Assembly (NCBI GenBank): GCA_023403845.1
Contig: JAEYDL010000028.1
Span: 1-40,796 of the forward strand
Length of the DNA stretch: 40,796 nucleotides
Direction of reading: 5' to 3'
DNA from: Pseudomonadota bacterium
Lineage (GTDB): Bacteria; Desulfobacterota; Desulfovibrionia; Desulfovibrionales; Desulfovibrionaceae
A program made the translations under genes and the position numbers. A model generated the notes under the pieces. That model did not search any database. It was not told the origin of the DNA and saw only the letters and a list, made by a program, of their open reading frames with translations. Of the stretch, positions 27,023 through 34,258 are shown one piece after another. Each line of letters opens with the position of its first letter. Positions within the stretch are counted from its first letter, which is position 1.

Positions 27023-27742
27023 ATGATCGGCGATGCGCCCATCTCAGGCGTCAGAATTCTGCTTATCGACGATGACCCGGAATTCTGCTCGCTTTTGAAC
27101 GATTATCTGGAGCTGAACTCCATAAGTCTCACTTGCGCCCATGATGCCCGGCACGGTCTGGAAATTCTGGAAACGCAGTCCTTCGACCTGATTCTGCTGG
27201 ACATGTTCCTGCCCGACATCAACGGTCTGGACGTCCTGCGCCGGATCCGCAAAAGACAATCCCCGCCGGTGGTCATGCTTTCCGCGCACAATGAAGAAAC
27301 CGACCGCATCATTGCTCTGGAGATCGGGGCGGACGACTATGTGCCCAAGGCGTTCTCCTCTCGCGAGCTGCTGGCCCGCATTCGGGCCGTGCTGCGGCGC
27401 TGCGCCCCGGAACAGGAAAAACAGAACAGGTCTGACGGCGGGGAGATCATCCGCGTCCGTGAACTCACCGTGAACAATCACACCAAGGAAGCCTTTTTCT
27501 ACGGTCAGCCGCTTAATCTGACCGTTTCCGAATTTCAGATCCTCTTCACGCTCATTTCCGACCCGGGAAGTGTCTTTTCCCGCGAAGACCTGCTCCGGGT
27601 AACGGCTGAACGCGACTTCAACAAGTACGATCGCTCCATTGACGTGCACATCTCCTCGCTGCGGCGCAAGCTGCACGAAGATTCCGGCTCGCCGCAGTAC
27701 ATCAGAACGCTGCGGGGCATTGGTTATTCCCTGATCCGATGA
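27023..27742 (+). CDS. OmpR/PhoB-family response regulator
   Basis: A 239-aa protein. The receiver domain (residues about 9-125) has the acidic pocket DDD (residues 16-18), phosphorylation site D60 in LILLDMFLPD, Ser in VVMLSAH and the conserved Lys in YVPKAF. The C-terminal winged helix (LTVSEFQILFTLISDPGSVF, SIDVHISSLRRKL, IRTLRGIGYSL) is typical of OmpR/PhoB. ATG at 27023 follows AAAGGAGAGTCCCGTC. The kinase starts 12 bases after the stop, so the two form a pair. Candidate target sites are the TGTAA arrays at 23096, 26582 and 26846. Confidence 0.93.
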   Translation: MIGDAPISGVRILLIDDDPEFCSLLNDYLELNSISLTCAHDARHGLEILETQSFDLILLDMFLPDINGLDVLRRIRKRQSPPVVMLSAHNEETDRIIALEIGADDYVPKAFSSRELLARIRAVLRRCAPEQEKQNRSDGGEIIRVRELTVNNHTKEAFFYGQPLNLTVSEFQILFTLISDPGSVFSREDLLRVTAERDFNKYDRSIDVHISSLRRKLHEDSGSPQYIRTLRGIGYSLIR

Positions 27743-27754
27743 CCGGGGAACGGC

Positions 27755-29230
27755 ATGCTGAAATCCCTGTATTCCAAAATTCTGGCATGGCTCCTGCTCA
27801 ACATGCTGCTTATCGCGCTGGCAGGCGGCGGTTTCGTGTTCTACGTGCTGTTCAGCAGCAGTCACGGGCTTGTCCCGGCGTCGCTCTTCAGCTCCAACGT
27901 GGAAAACGTGTTCCGCGTGCTCAGCACAGAGCTTCAGTATCGTCCCACCCGGCAATGGAGTTCCATTGTCAGGGCCTACGACAAACCGGGTCTGCAATTT
28001 CATCTGGTCAGTCTGGACGATCCATGGCTGTACTTCGCCGGCGATTTCGTGCCGCTGAGCATTCTCGAAACGGCGCAGCAGATTCCCCGTACGCCATTCA
28101 CCCTCTGTCCCGACCCTTCAAAGGTCTTCAAGGACAACGAAATATATCAGACGGAAACAGGACTCGCCCCCACTCCTCCGGCCATTTTCGCACGTCTGGG
28201 CAGTCCTACCAGTTACTGGTACGGACGCACGCTTTTCGTCCCCGACTCCAGCCATGAGGCGCATTATCTGCTGCTGGCCGTGGAATCCGACGACTTCACG
28301 GGACAGGGGCTTTTCTTCAATTTCCGGCTGATTCTGACCGTGGCGGCTGGCATTTTCGGCCTGTCCTGCATCTGGTGGGTTCCTTTCCTGTGGCATCTGG
28401 CGAGGCCTCTCCTGTCCATGGCCAATTATGCCGAGCGCATTGCCGCGGAAGGCAACCCCGGAGACGCTCCTGCCCTGCCTGTCGATCCCTCCCGGCAGGA
28501 TGAAATAGGCCGCCTGAGCCGGGCGCTCAGCACCATGACCCGCCGTCTGAACCAGCAGATGGCAGGACAGCGGCAGTTTATCCGCCATATAGCCCACGAG
28601 CTCAACACCTCTCTCGGCCACTGCGACCTCGGCCTCGCCGTGCTGGAAAAAAAGTCGGAAGGAGAATACCGGGAGCGCGTGCGCCGGATCATGCGCGAAC
28701 TGGACAATCTGACGCAGCTTACCGACGATGTTCTGGAATTTCTGCGCGCCCAGTCCTCGCCCCAGCCCGCCTCCTGCGAGGAAGTGCTGCTGTCTCCCCT
28801 GCTTGCCGACCTGCGGTGCAGTTTCCCGACCGAAGCGGACATCCGCATGAGCATCCCTGATGATCTTGTGGTCTGGGGAGACAAGAGCTGCATTCGCCGC
28901 GCCGTAAGCAACGCGCTGCGCAATGCCGTCACCTACGCGGGTTCCAGAGGCCCCATCCGGGTGGAAACCGAATTCAGACCAGCGGACGGCGCAGTCCTGC
29001 TCAGGGTGGTGGATTCCGGGGACGGCGTTCCGGAAAACGAACTGCCCTCGCTCGTCGAACCCTTCTTCAGAGGCGCGGAAGCCCAGCTCAAACATCCCGG
29101 CGGATCCGGACTGGGACTCGCCATCATCAAAAACAGTCTCGAACAGTGCGGCGGGTCCGTCGTCTGCGCCAATGAACACCCCGGTTTTTCCGTATCCATG
29201 ATCTTCCCATGCAACCAGCAGGGCACATGA
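27755..29230 (+). CDS. Sensor histidine kinase of the adjacent response regulator
   Basis: A 491-aa kinase. TM1 covers residues about 10-35 and TM2 about 190-212, bounding a periplasmic sensor of about 155 residues with no recognised fold. A HAMP-like segment follows, then HisKA with H281 in FIRHIAHELN, an N-box (NALRNAVTYA), G1 (VDSGDGVPENELPSLVEPFFR) and G2 (GGSGLGLAIIK). The large periplasmic domain suggests it senses an external or periplasmic signal, which fits control of exported redox proteins. The stimulus is unknown. Confidence 0.92.
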   Translation: MLKSLYSKILAWLLLNMLLIALAGGGFVFYVLFSSSHGLVPASLFSSNVENVFRVLSTELQYRPTRQWSSIVRAYDKPGLQFHLVSLDDPWLYFAGDFVPLSILETAQQIPRTPFTLCPDPSKVFKDNEIYQTETGLAPTPPAIFARLGSPTSYWYGRTLFVPDSSHEAHYLLLAVESDDFTGQGLFFNFRLILTVAAGIFGLSCIWWVPFLWHLARPLLSMANYAERIAAEGNPGDAPALPVDPSRQDEIGRLSRALSTMTRRLNQQMAGQRQFIRHIAHELNTSLGHCDLGLAVLEKKSEGEYRERVRRIMRELDNLTQLTDDVLEFLRAQSSPQPASCEEVLLSPLLADLRCSFPTEADIRMSIPDDLVVWGDKSCIRRAVSNALRNAVTYAGSRGPIRVETEFRPADGAVLLRVVDSGDGVPENELPSLVEPFFRGAEAQLKHPGGSGLGLAIIKNSLEQCGGSVVCANEHPGFSVSMIFPCNQQGT

Positions 29231-29542
29231 GGGAAATGGCCTGCGGAAACGGCAGCTCCACACAAATGAATCTTCGCCAGTCGGAACAACCAGTTGCTTG
29301 AGCGCAACTGACAGAAAGCGCCTTTCCCAAGGCAGAGACAGCCGTGCGCATGAGAGCGGAACGCAAGGACCTCCTGACAACGGAACCGCCTCTCGTCATG
29401 CCCGGAACATGACGGAAGTATACGGCTCTCCCCTTTCCATTTCATACCTCCCCTCGGAGATGCGGACGGGGAAAAAACAGGCCCGCCGCGACCCGCTCCC
29501 GCCCCCCCCGGTCACACGCACTACCCGTCCGACTCAGAAGAC

Positions 29543-29586
29543 AAGGCATGTTCAGGAGTCTTCCGCGACTCCTGAACATGCCTTGC
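29543..29586. repeat. 19-bp perfect inverted repeat between convergent genes
   Basis: Arms CAAGGCATGTTCAGGAGTC and GACTCCTGAACATGCCTTG are separated by TTCCGC. It lies in the 420-bp gap 29231-29649 between the kinase and the sigma-54 activator, both ending here. No T-tract follows. It may be a bidirectional terminator or a mobile-element remnant. No gene is seen in the gap. Confidence 0.8.
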
Positions 29587-29649
29587 ATCATTGTACTCCC
29601 GGAAACGCCCTGCAATCGCGCATCGTCCCTTCCAAGGAACAAGACCGGC

Positions 29650-31260
29650 CTATATTACGATTCCCAACTTGCGTATCCTGTGCTGGAGGGTGGATCGCGG
29701 CACGCCCAAAAGAGCGGCCGCGCCGCGCGGACCGGACAGGCGGCCCCCGGTGAGGCGCAATGCCTCCAGAATATGCGCGCGCTCGTTTTCCTCAAGGCTT
29801 GGCAGAACAGCGTTGTCATCCCGACGGTGGGAAGGCAGCGCAGCCTGCCCGGTACAGCCCCCGGAAACGACTGGCTTTGCCGTCGGACCAGAGATGCCGT
29901 CCCATTCATGCAGCGTTTCCCGCACCAGCGCGTCGGTGACGGCCCCATCCAGAGAATGCAACAGAAGCCGGCTGACCACGTTGCGCAATTCACGAATATT
30001 TCCGGGCCAGTCATGGCTGCAGAGCGCGTCAAGCACGCTGCGGGACAGACGGGGCGGCTCCATCGACCACGAACGGGCAAATTGCTTGACGCAATAGTCG
30101 ACCAGAACGGGGATATCGCTTTGCCGCTCGCGCAGCGGAGGGAGACGCAACGTGACCGAGGCCAGACGATAGAAGAGATCACGCCGCAGGCTTCCCTGCG
30201 CCAGAGCCTTTTCCAGATCAATGTTGGTGGCGGAAAGCACGCGGATATCCACATTGATGGAACGCGCCTCGCCCACCCGCTCGAAGGAGTTTTCCTCCAT
30301 GACCTGGAGGAGCTTGCTCTGCATGTCCAGTGAAAGCTCGCCGATTTCGTCGAGAAACAGGGTGCCGTTCTGCGCCATTTCAATGCGGCCGATACGTTTC
30401 GCGTAGGCCCCGGTGAAGGCCCCCTTGGCATAGCCGAACATCTCGCTCTCAAACAGGGTCGGCGCGAGCGACGGACAGTTCACCTTGACGAAATTGGCCG
30501 CCCGCCGGGGGCTGTGCAGATGCAGCCAGCGGGCCAGCATGCTCTTGCCGGTGCCCGTCTCGCCGCAGATGAGCACCGGAATATGCAGCTTGGCCACCTT
30601 GCGCGCCACGGACATGACCTTCGCCATGGCCCGGGTTTCCAGCAGGCGGTCTTCCAGCGGGAAAACGCCCGCGCCAGCCTCGTACGCCGAGTCCAGAGCG
30701 GCGCGGTCGGCCGCCTTGGTCCGGACGTGCCGCTCTTCGGTAAGAATCACGAACAGAAATGTCGTCAGCACCGGACTCACTTTCAGCAGAACATTCAGAA
30801 TTTCCACCACGTTGTCGGGCTGATGCACAAAAGAGACGTGCAGAGTGCCGATGACCTCCCGATTGAGAATAAGAGGCAGAGCGATGGTGGAATTGAGACC
30901 GGCCGAGGCCAGCGAGGAGGCACCTCCCCAGTTCAGTGAGGCCAGATCCTTGATGACCACAGGCTTGCGCGTCTGGATGGCCTGCCAGGCCACCGTATTG
31001 TGGGCAACGCGCGTATTGGAGAAAACCTCCACCACAGTTCCATCGGCCGCCGTGAAAGAATTGAGGAACTCGCGCTCGGCATCATAGAGAAAGATGCTGA
31101 AGCGATCATAGTGAAAAAACGAACGAAATTCCTCGGAAAGGAAGGAAAAAAAACCGCTGCGATCCATGCTGTCCGGCACCAGCCTGGACAGACGATAAAT
31201 AATTTGGGCCGCGACCGCCAACGGATTACCCAAACTGTGGTCATCATGCTGTTCCGGCAT
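29650..31260 (-). CDS. Sigma-54-dependent enhancer-binding activator (GAF-AAA+-Fis)
   Basis: A 536-aa protein. A GAF sensor region covers about residues 30-175. The AAA+ domain has Walker A GETGTGKS (233-240), the sigma-54 contact loop GAFTGA (280-285) and Walker B LFLDEI (301-306). A Fis-type helix-turn-helix ends the protein (RGAAALLGVPRSTLQHRIRKLGI). It has no receiver domain, so it likely responds to a small ligand bound by the GAF domain. ATG at 31260 has GGAGAAGACGTT upstream. It is divergent from the TauE-like gene, and two exact sigma-54 promoters lie on the + strand at 31393 and 34194 with similar upstream elements, making that series its obvious target. Confidence 0.95.
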   Translation of the reverse strand: MPEQHDDHSLGNPLAVAAQIIYRLSRLVPDSMDRSGFFSFLSEEFRSFFHYDRFSIFLYDAEREFLNSFTAADGTVVEVFSNTRVAHNTVAWQAIQTRKPVVIKDLASLNWGGASSLASAGLNSTIALPLILNREVIGTLHVSFVHQPDNVVEILNVLLKVSPVLTTFLFVILTEERHVRTKAADRAALDSAYEAGAGVFPLEDRLLETRAMAKVMSVARKVAKLHIPVLICGETGTGKSMLARWLHLHSPRRAANFVKVNCPSLAPTLFESEMFGYAKGAFTGAYAKRIGRIEMAQNGTLFLDEIGELSLDMQSKLLQVMEENSFERVGEARSINVDIRVLSATNIDLEKALAQGSLRRDLFYRLASVTLRLPPLRERQSDIPVLVDYCVKQFARSWSMEPPRLSRSVLDALCSHDWPGNIRELRNVVSRLLLHSLDGAVTDALVRETLHEWDGISGPTAKPVVSGGCTGQAALPSHRRDDNAVLPSLEENERAHILEALRLTGGRLSGPRGAAALLGVPRSTLQHRIRKLGIVI

Positions 31261-31297
31261 AACGTCTTCTCCTGCCCATATAACGCCCTTTTGCTGA

Positions 31298-31311
31298 TAT
31301 TCGGACTAAAA
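31298..31311 (+). promoter_or_regulatory. Candidate activator binding site (TATTCGGACTAAAA)
   Basis: Matches the palindrome at 34113-34126 in 11 of 14 positions and lies about 90 bp upstream of the sigma-54 promoter at 31393. It also lies just upstream of the activator's own start, which allows autoregulation. Confidence 0.45.
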
Positions 31312-31323
31312 TGCCTAATGTTC

Positions 31324-31337
31324 AGCTTGTCCATATA
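31324..31337 (-). promoter_or_regulatory. Second candidate activator site (TATATGGACAAGCT on the minus strand)
   Basis: Shares TGGACAA and 10 of 14 positions with the palindrome at 34113. It is oriented opposite to the site at 31298, with centres 26 bp apart. Weaker support than the other two. Confidence 0.35.
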
Positions 31338-31392
31338 AAAGTTATAAAATTCACAATAAATAATTTCATAAGATTAGACGTTTTTTCTCCTT

Positions 31393-31407
31393 TGGCACGA
31401 CCATTGC
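31393..31407 (+). promoter_or_regulatory. Sigma-54 promoter for the TauE-like gene
   Basis: TGGCAC, 5 bases, TTGC: an exact -24/-12 element. Transcription would start about 12 bp downstream, leaving a leader of about 200 nt before the gene. Confidence 0.9.
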
Positions 31408-31617
31408 TTATCAATTTGCAGTATCCGTTTTTTGTCCTTTTAGCATCAGGTATGGAGACAATCAAGATTATATCTATGGTATAAACCGACTTCAAAATAT
31501 TTATTATAGACTCTTTTGATGTCTAATATCATTAGAATGCACTTCTATTTTCTTTAGAATGCATATCTACAGGGTTATTGCGCTCTGACAGTACATACTT
31601 ATCCAGAGGGTTTTGCC

Positions 31618-32394
31618 ATGTTATCCCAAGCCGACATCTTTATTGCAGTCACAGGTTTTATTTCCGGACTCATCAAAACCGGCGTGGGCGTCGGCGCGGG
31701 GCTGGTGCTGTTGCCCACTCTGGCTCTGGTGCTTCCCGCCAAGGTGGCCCTCGGACTGGGCGCACCCATGCTGGTTGCCTCCGATCTCATGGGGCTGCAC
31801 TACTACTGGAAGCAATGGCTGCCTCGAAAGGATCTGATGCGTCTCTTTCTGGCCATAATTCCCGGTCTGCTGCTGGGCGTCGTCCTGCTCCCGATGATCC
31901 CGGGCAACGCCTTTCGTTTCGGAGTAGGCGTTTTCGGCTGCCTGTATGCAGTAAGCATGCTCTGGCCCCAGTTCCCCGTGGCCGTCCTGCTGAAAAAATA
32001 CTTCGGAAGGCTTGGCGAACGATGTAGCGACAGCCAGACCCCAAGCCACAAGGGCGCGTACATCTATGGTTTTCTCGGCGGCTTTTCCACAGTGCTGGCC
32101 CATGCGGGCGGTCTGGTCTGGTCCATGTATCTGCTTACGGCCGCACGCGATCGCCGCGTCTTTGTGGGCACCACGGTCATTCTTTTCTTCGTTACCAACA
32201 TCTACAAGACGGTCTCATACATCTACATCGACATCATCAGCCCCGAGATGCTGATGCAGGTGGTCCCGGCCATTCCCATGATTCTTCTCGGATCGTACTT
32301 CGGCAACGTCATCAACAAGAGATGCAATCAGCTCCTGTTCCGAAAGATCGTTCTCTGTTTCATCTTCCTCACTTCCATTTCGCTCTGTTTCTGA
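31618..32394 (+). CDS. TauE/SafE-family anion exporter
   Basis: A 258-aa protein with about eight membrane helices. The two repeated halves each start with a glycine-rich motif (FISGLIKTGVGVGAGLVLLP and YGFLGGFSTVLAHAGG), as in TauE/SafE permeases, which move sulfite, sulfoacetate and other organosulfur or carboxylate anions. The start at 31618 is preceded by AGAGGGTTTTGCC. It is first behind the sigma-54 promoter at 31393. If the UxaA-like gene at the end of the window is a sulfolactate sulfo-lyase subunit, sulfite export would fit; that is inference. Confidence 0.88.
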   Translation: MLSQADIFIAVTGFISGLIKTGVGVGAGLVLLPTLALVLPAKVALGLGAPMLVASDLMGLHYYWKQWLPRKDLMRLFLAIIPGLLLGVVLLPMIPGNAFRFGVGVFGCLYAVSMLWPQFPVAVLLKKYFGRLGERCSDSQTPSHKGAYIYGFLGGFSTVLAHAGGLVWSMYLLTAARDRRVFVGTTVILFFVTNIYKTVSYIYIDIISPEMLMQVVPAIPMILLGSYFGNVINKRCNQLLFRKIVLCFIFLTSISLCF

Positions 32395-32465
32395 TCCACC
32401 GCCCCGCGACGGCATGTTCGTTCGCAAAAGCCCGCTGCATGCACCGGGCCTGCCTCAGGCATACC

Positions 32466-32483
32466 CTATATTGTGAATATTTT
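32466..32483 (+). repeat. 18-bp direct repeat, copy 1 (CTATATTGTGAATATTTT)
   Basis: An exact copy of 32656-32673, 190 bp apart, in the 329-bp gap before the SLC13 gene. TTGTGAA is the left half of a Rex-type site; the right half is degenerate here. It is followed by the hairpin at 32483-32506. Confidence 0.5.
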
Positions 32484-32506
32484 ATCTTGAAGAAATATTC
32501 AAGATA
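32483..32506. other. 9-bp perfect inverted repeat (TATCTTGAA / TTCAAGATA)
   Basis: Perfect arms with a 6-base spacer, without a T-tract. It may be an operator or a weak terminator between the TauE-like and SLC13 genes. Confidence 0.5.
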
Positions 32507-32655
32507 ACAACACATAACAATTGGAGAATACTTATGAAAAAAACATAACCGCCCTGCAGCTAAGGCAAACGAACGGCGCATCCGGTTTCGACCAATTTTG
32601 GAATAATTTTTAATAATAACAAATTATTATGATGTACTCACGCTTTTTTCAGACT

Positions 32656-32673
32656 CTATATTGTGAATATTTT
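32656..32673 (+). repeat. 18-bp direct repeat, copy 2
   Basis: Identical to 32466-32483 and about 50-70 bp before the SLC13 start. Extended rightward it reads TTGTGAA, 4 bases, TTCATGT, closer to the Rex consensus (TTGTGAA-N4-TTCACAA) than copy 1. Confidence 0.5.
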
Positions 32674-32723
32674 CATGTTTTTGTGCGTTCTTTAAAACAT
32701 AACCTTCACTAACGGGAAATGTC

Positions 32724-34067
32724 ATGAAAAGAATCTGCGCGCTTCTGCTTGCCCTCGTTATCCTTCTGTTGCCTGAAGTGGCCTTCGCCTCGAACATTTC
32801 GCCGCCGGCCGCCAATATGACTCACGTCTATATCGTTTTCGGTGTGCTCGTCATAGCCGCGGTGCTCTTCTTTACGGAATGGATTCCTCTGGCCGTCACG
32901 TCCATTCTCGTCCCCTGTGCGCTGTCCACCTGCGGCGTCATCACTGTGCAGGAAGCCTGGGTCAGCTTCGGCGACACCAGCATTCTGACCATCGTGGGTC
33001 TGTTCATGCTGGGCGAGGCCACCTTCGCTACGGGGTTTGCCCAGCGCGTGGCGACCATGATCATCAGCAAGGCCGGTTCCAGCGAAACCCGCCTGCTGGT
33101 CCTTTCCATCCTGCTCATCGCCTTCATGTCCGCCTTCCTGAACAATGCAGGCGTCACGGCCATCACCCTGCCCATGCTCATTTCCATCGCCCGCAAGGCG
33201 CATCTTTCCCCCTCGCGCATTCTGCTGCCCACGGCCTATGCGGCCTCCTTCGGCGGCTGCATATCGCTCGTGGGACAGGCTCCGAGCATGGTGGCCAACG
33301 GCATTCTGGCCAAAATGGCCCCGGAATACGGTCAGTTCGCCTTTTTTGAATTTGCCTGGTACGGCCTTCCCCTGACTCTGATCGCCACCGTTCTCTTCGG
33401 GCTGTTCCCCCGCTACCTGATTCCCCCGGCCCGCGAAGACGTAGCCGAACTCAAGGAAACCGAAATTCCTGACGGCGGCATACACATGTGGATCGCCGGC
33501 GGGATCTACTTCCTCGTCATCATCTGCATGGCTACGGGTCTGGTGCCGCTGACCTCCGCCGCCATGTTCGGAGCCATGGCCTGCGTTCTGACCCGTTGCA
33601 TGAGCCTCAAGCAGGCCCAGGACGGCATCGACTGGACCACCGTCTGGCTCTTTGCCGGCATGCTGTCCATGAGCTTCGCCATGAACAAGTCCGGCGCGGC
33701 CGGACTGATCGCCGAATTCGTAGTCAGCCGTGTTTCCGACCCCTACATTCTTTTCTGTACACTTATGCTGGTGACCGGCGTGCTGACCAACATCATGTCC
33801 AATACGGCCACCACGGCCATCATGGTGCCTCTGGTCATTCCCATCGCCCTCGGCGCGCATTTGAGTCCGCTGCCCTTCGTAATGGGCATCGCCATGAATG
33901 CCGCGGCCTGTTTCATGACGCCCATCGCCACACCGTCCAACACGCTGGTGCTGCGGCCCGGCAACTATACGTTCATGGATTACGTGCGTTACGGCTTTTT
34001 CTGGCAGCTTCTGGCCTTCGGGCTTTCTCTGGTGATCATCCCGTTCGTCTGGCCCTTCATGCCCTGA
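32724..34067 (+). CDS. SLC13/DASS-family carboxylate or sulfate transporter
   Basis: A 447-aa protein with eleven to twelve helices. The two signature loops are present: SAFLNNAGVTAITLP in the first half and TNIMSNTATTAIMVP in the second, each with the SNT/NNA substrate- and sodium-binding motif. CFMTPIATPSNTLVL follows. Members move C4-dicarboxylates, citrate, sulfate or sulfonates with Na+. Position directly before a fumarate/succinate redox operon favours a dicarboxylate or sulfolactate substrate. No -24/-12 element is seen right upstream, so it may be read from 31393 or from a promoter near the TTGTGAA repeats. Confidence 0.88.
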   Translation: MKRICALLLALVILLLPEVAFASNISPPAANMTHVYIVFGVLVIAAVLFFTEWIPLAVTSILVPCALSTCGVITVQEAWVSFGDTSILTIVGLFMLGEATFATGFAQRVATMIISKAGSSETRLLVLSILLIAFMSAFLNNAGVTAITLPMLISIARKAHLSPSRILLPTAYAASFGGCISLVGQAPSMVANGILAKMAPEYGQFAFFEFAWYGLPLTLIATVLFGLFPRYLIPPAREDVAELKETEIPDGGIHMWIAGGIYFLVIICMATGLVPLTSAAMFGAMACVLTRCMSLKQAQDGIDWTTVWLFAGMLSMSFAMNKSGAAGLIAEFVVSRVSDPYILFCTLMLVTGVLTNIMSNTATTAIMVPLVIPIALGAHLSPLPFVMGIAMNAAACFMTPIATPSNTLVLRPGNYTFMDYVRYGFFWQLLAFGLSLVIIPFVWPFMP

Positions 34068-34112
34068 CCGGATTCGCGGGCGTTTTCGTCTGAATATGGG
34101 CAGTACCGCCCC

Positions 34113-34126
34113 TATTTGGACAAATA
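34113..34126 (+). promoter_or_regulatory. Candidate activator site (palindrome TATTTGGACAAATA)
   Basis: A 6-bp perfect inverted repeat centred about 75 bp upstream of the sigma-54 promoter at 34194, the normal distance for an enhancer site. The related sequence at 31298 supports it as the binding motif of the Fis-type activator. Confidence 0.5.
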
Positions 34127-34193
34127 CCGTGAGCAAAGATGGGGACGTTTTATAAAATAAATAAAAATCAATATATTATATAAAAAATAAGAC

Positions 34194-34208
34194 TGGCACC
34201 ATCTTTGC
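34194..34208 (+). promoter_or_regulatory. Sigma-54 promoter for the fumarate/Rieske operon
   Basis: TGGCAC, 5 bases, TTGC: an exact -24/-12 element, preceded by a very AT-rich stretch (34150-34190) suited to DNA bending. It overlaps a possible TTG start at 34205, which rules that start out. Confidence 0.92.
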
Positions 34209-34258
34209 TTTATCAGGAACAGTACAGAGCTACCGCAATTTCTATAGGGGTAAGATGT

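Larger units (their letters stand above)
31261..31617. other. AT-rich divergent control region
   Basis: 357 bp between the activator and the TauE-like gene. It contains two candidate activator sites (31298, 31324) and a sigma-54 promoter (31393), then about 200 bp of AT-rich leader with no gene seen. Confidence 0.6.

Noticed and set aside
32534..32548. Four-codon mini-frame (MKKT) after TTGGAGAATACTT
   Set aside because: It has a fair ribosome site but is too short to support a leader-peptide role without conservation data.
32709..34136. 475-codon minus-strand frame opposite the SLC13 transporter
   Set aside because: Composition (His, Gly, Asp, Glu, Gln rich) is typical of the reverse of a membrane-protein gene.
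34205..34258. TTG start at 34205 for the flavoprotein
   Set aside because: This codon lies inside the -12 element of the sigma-54 promoter, so it would not be in the transcript.
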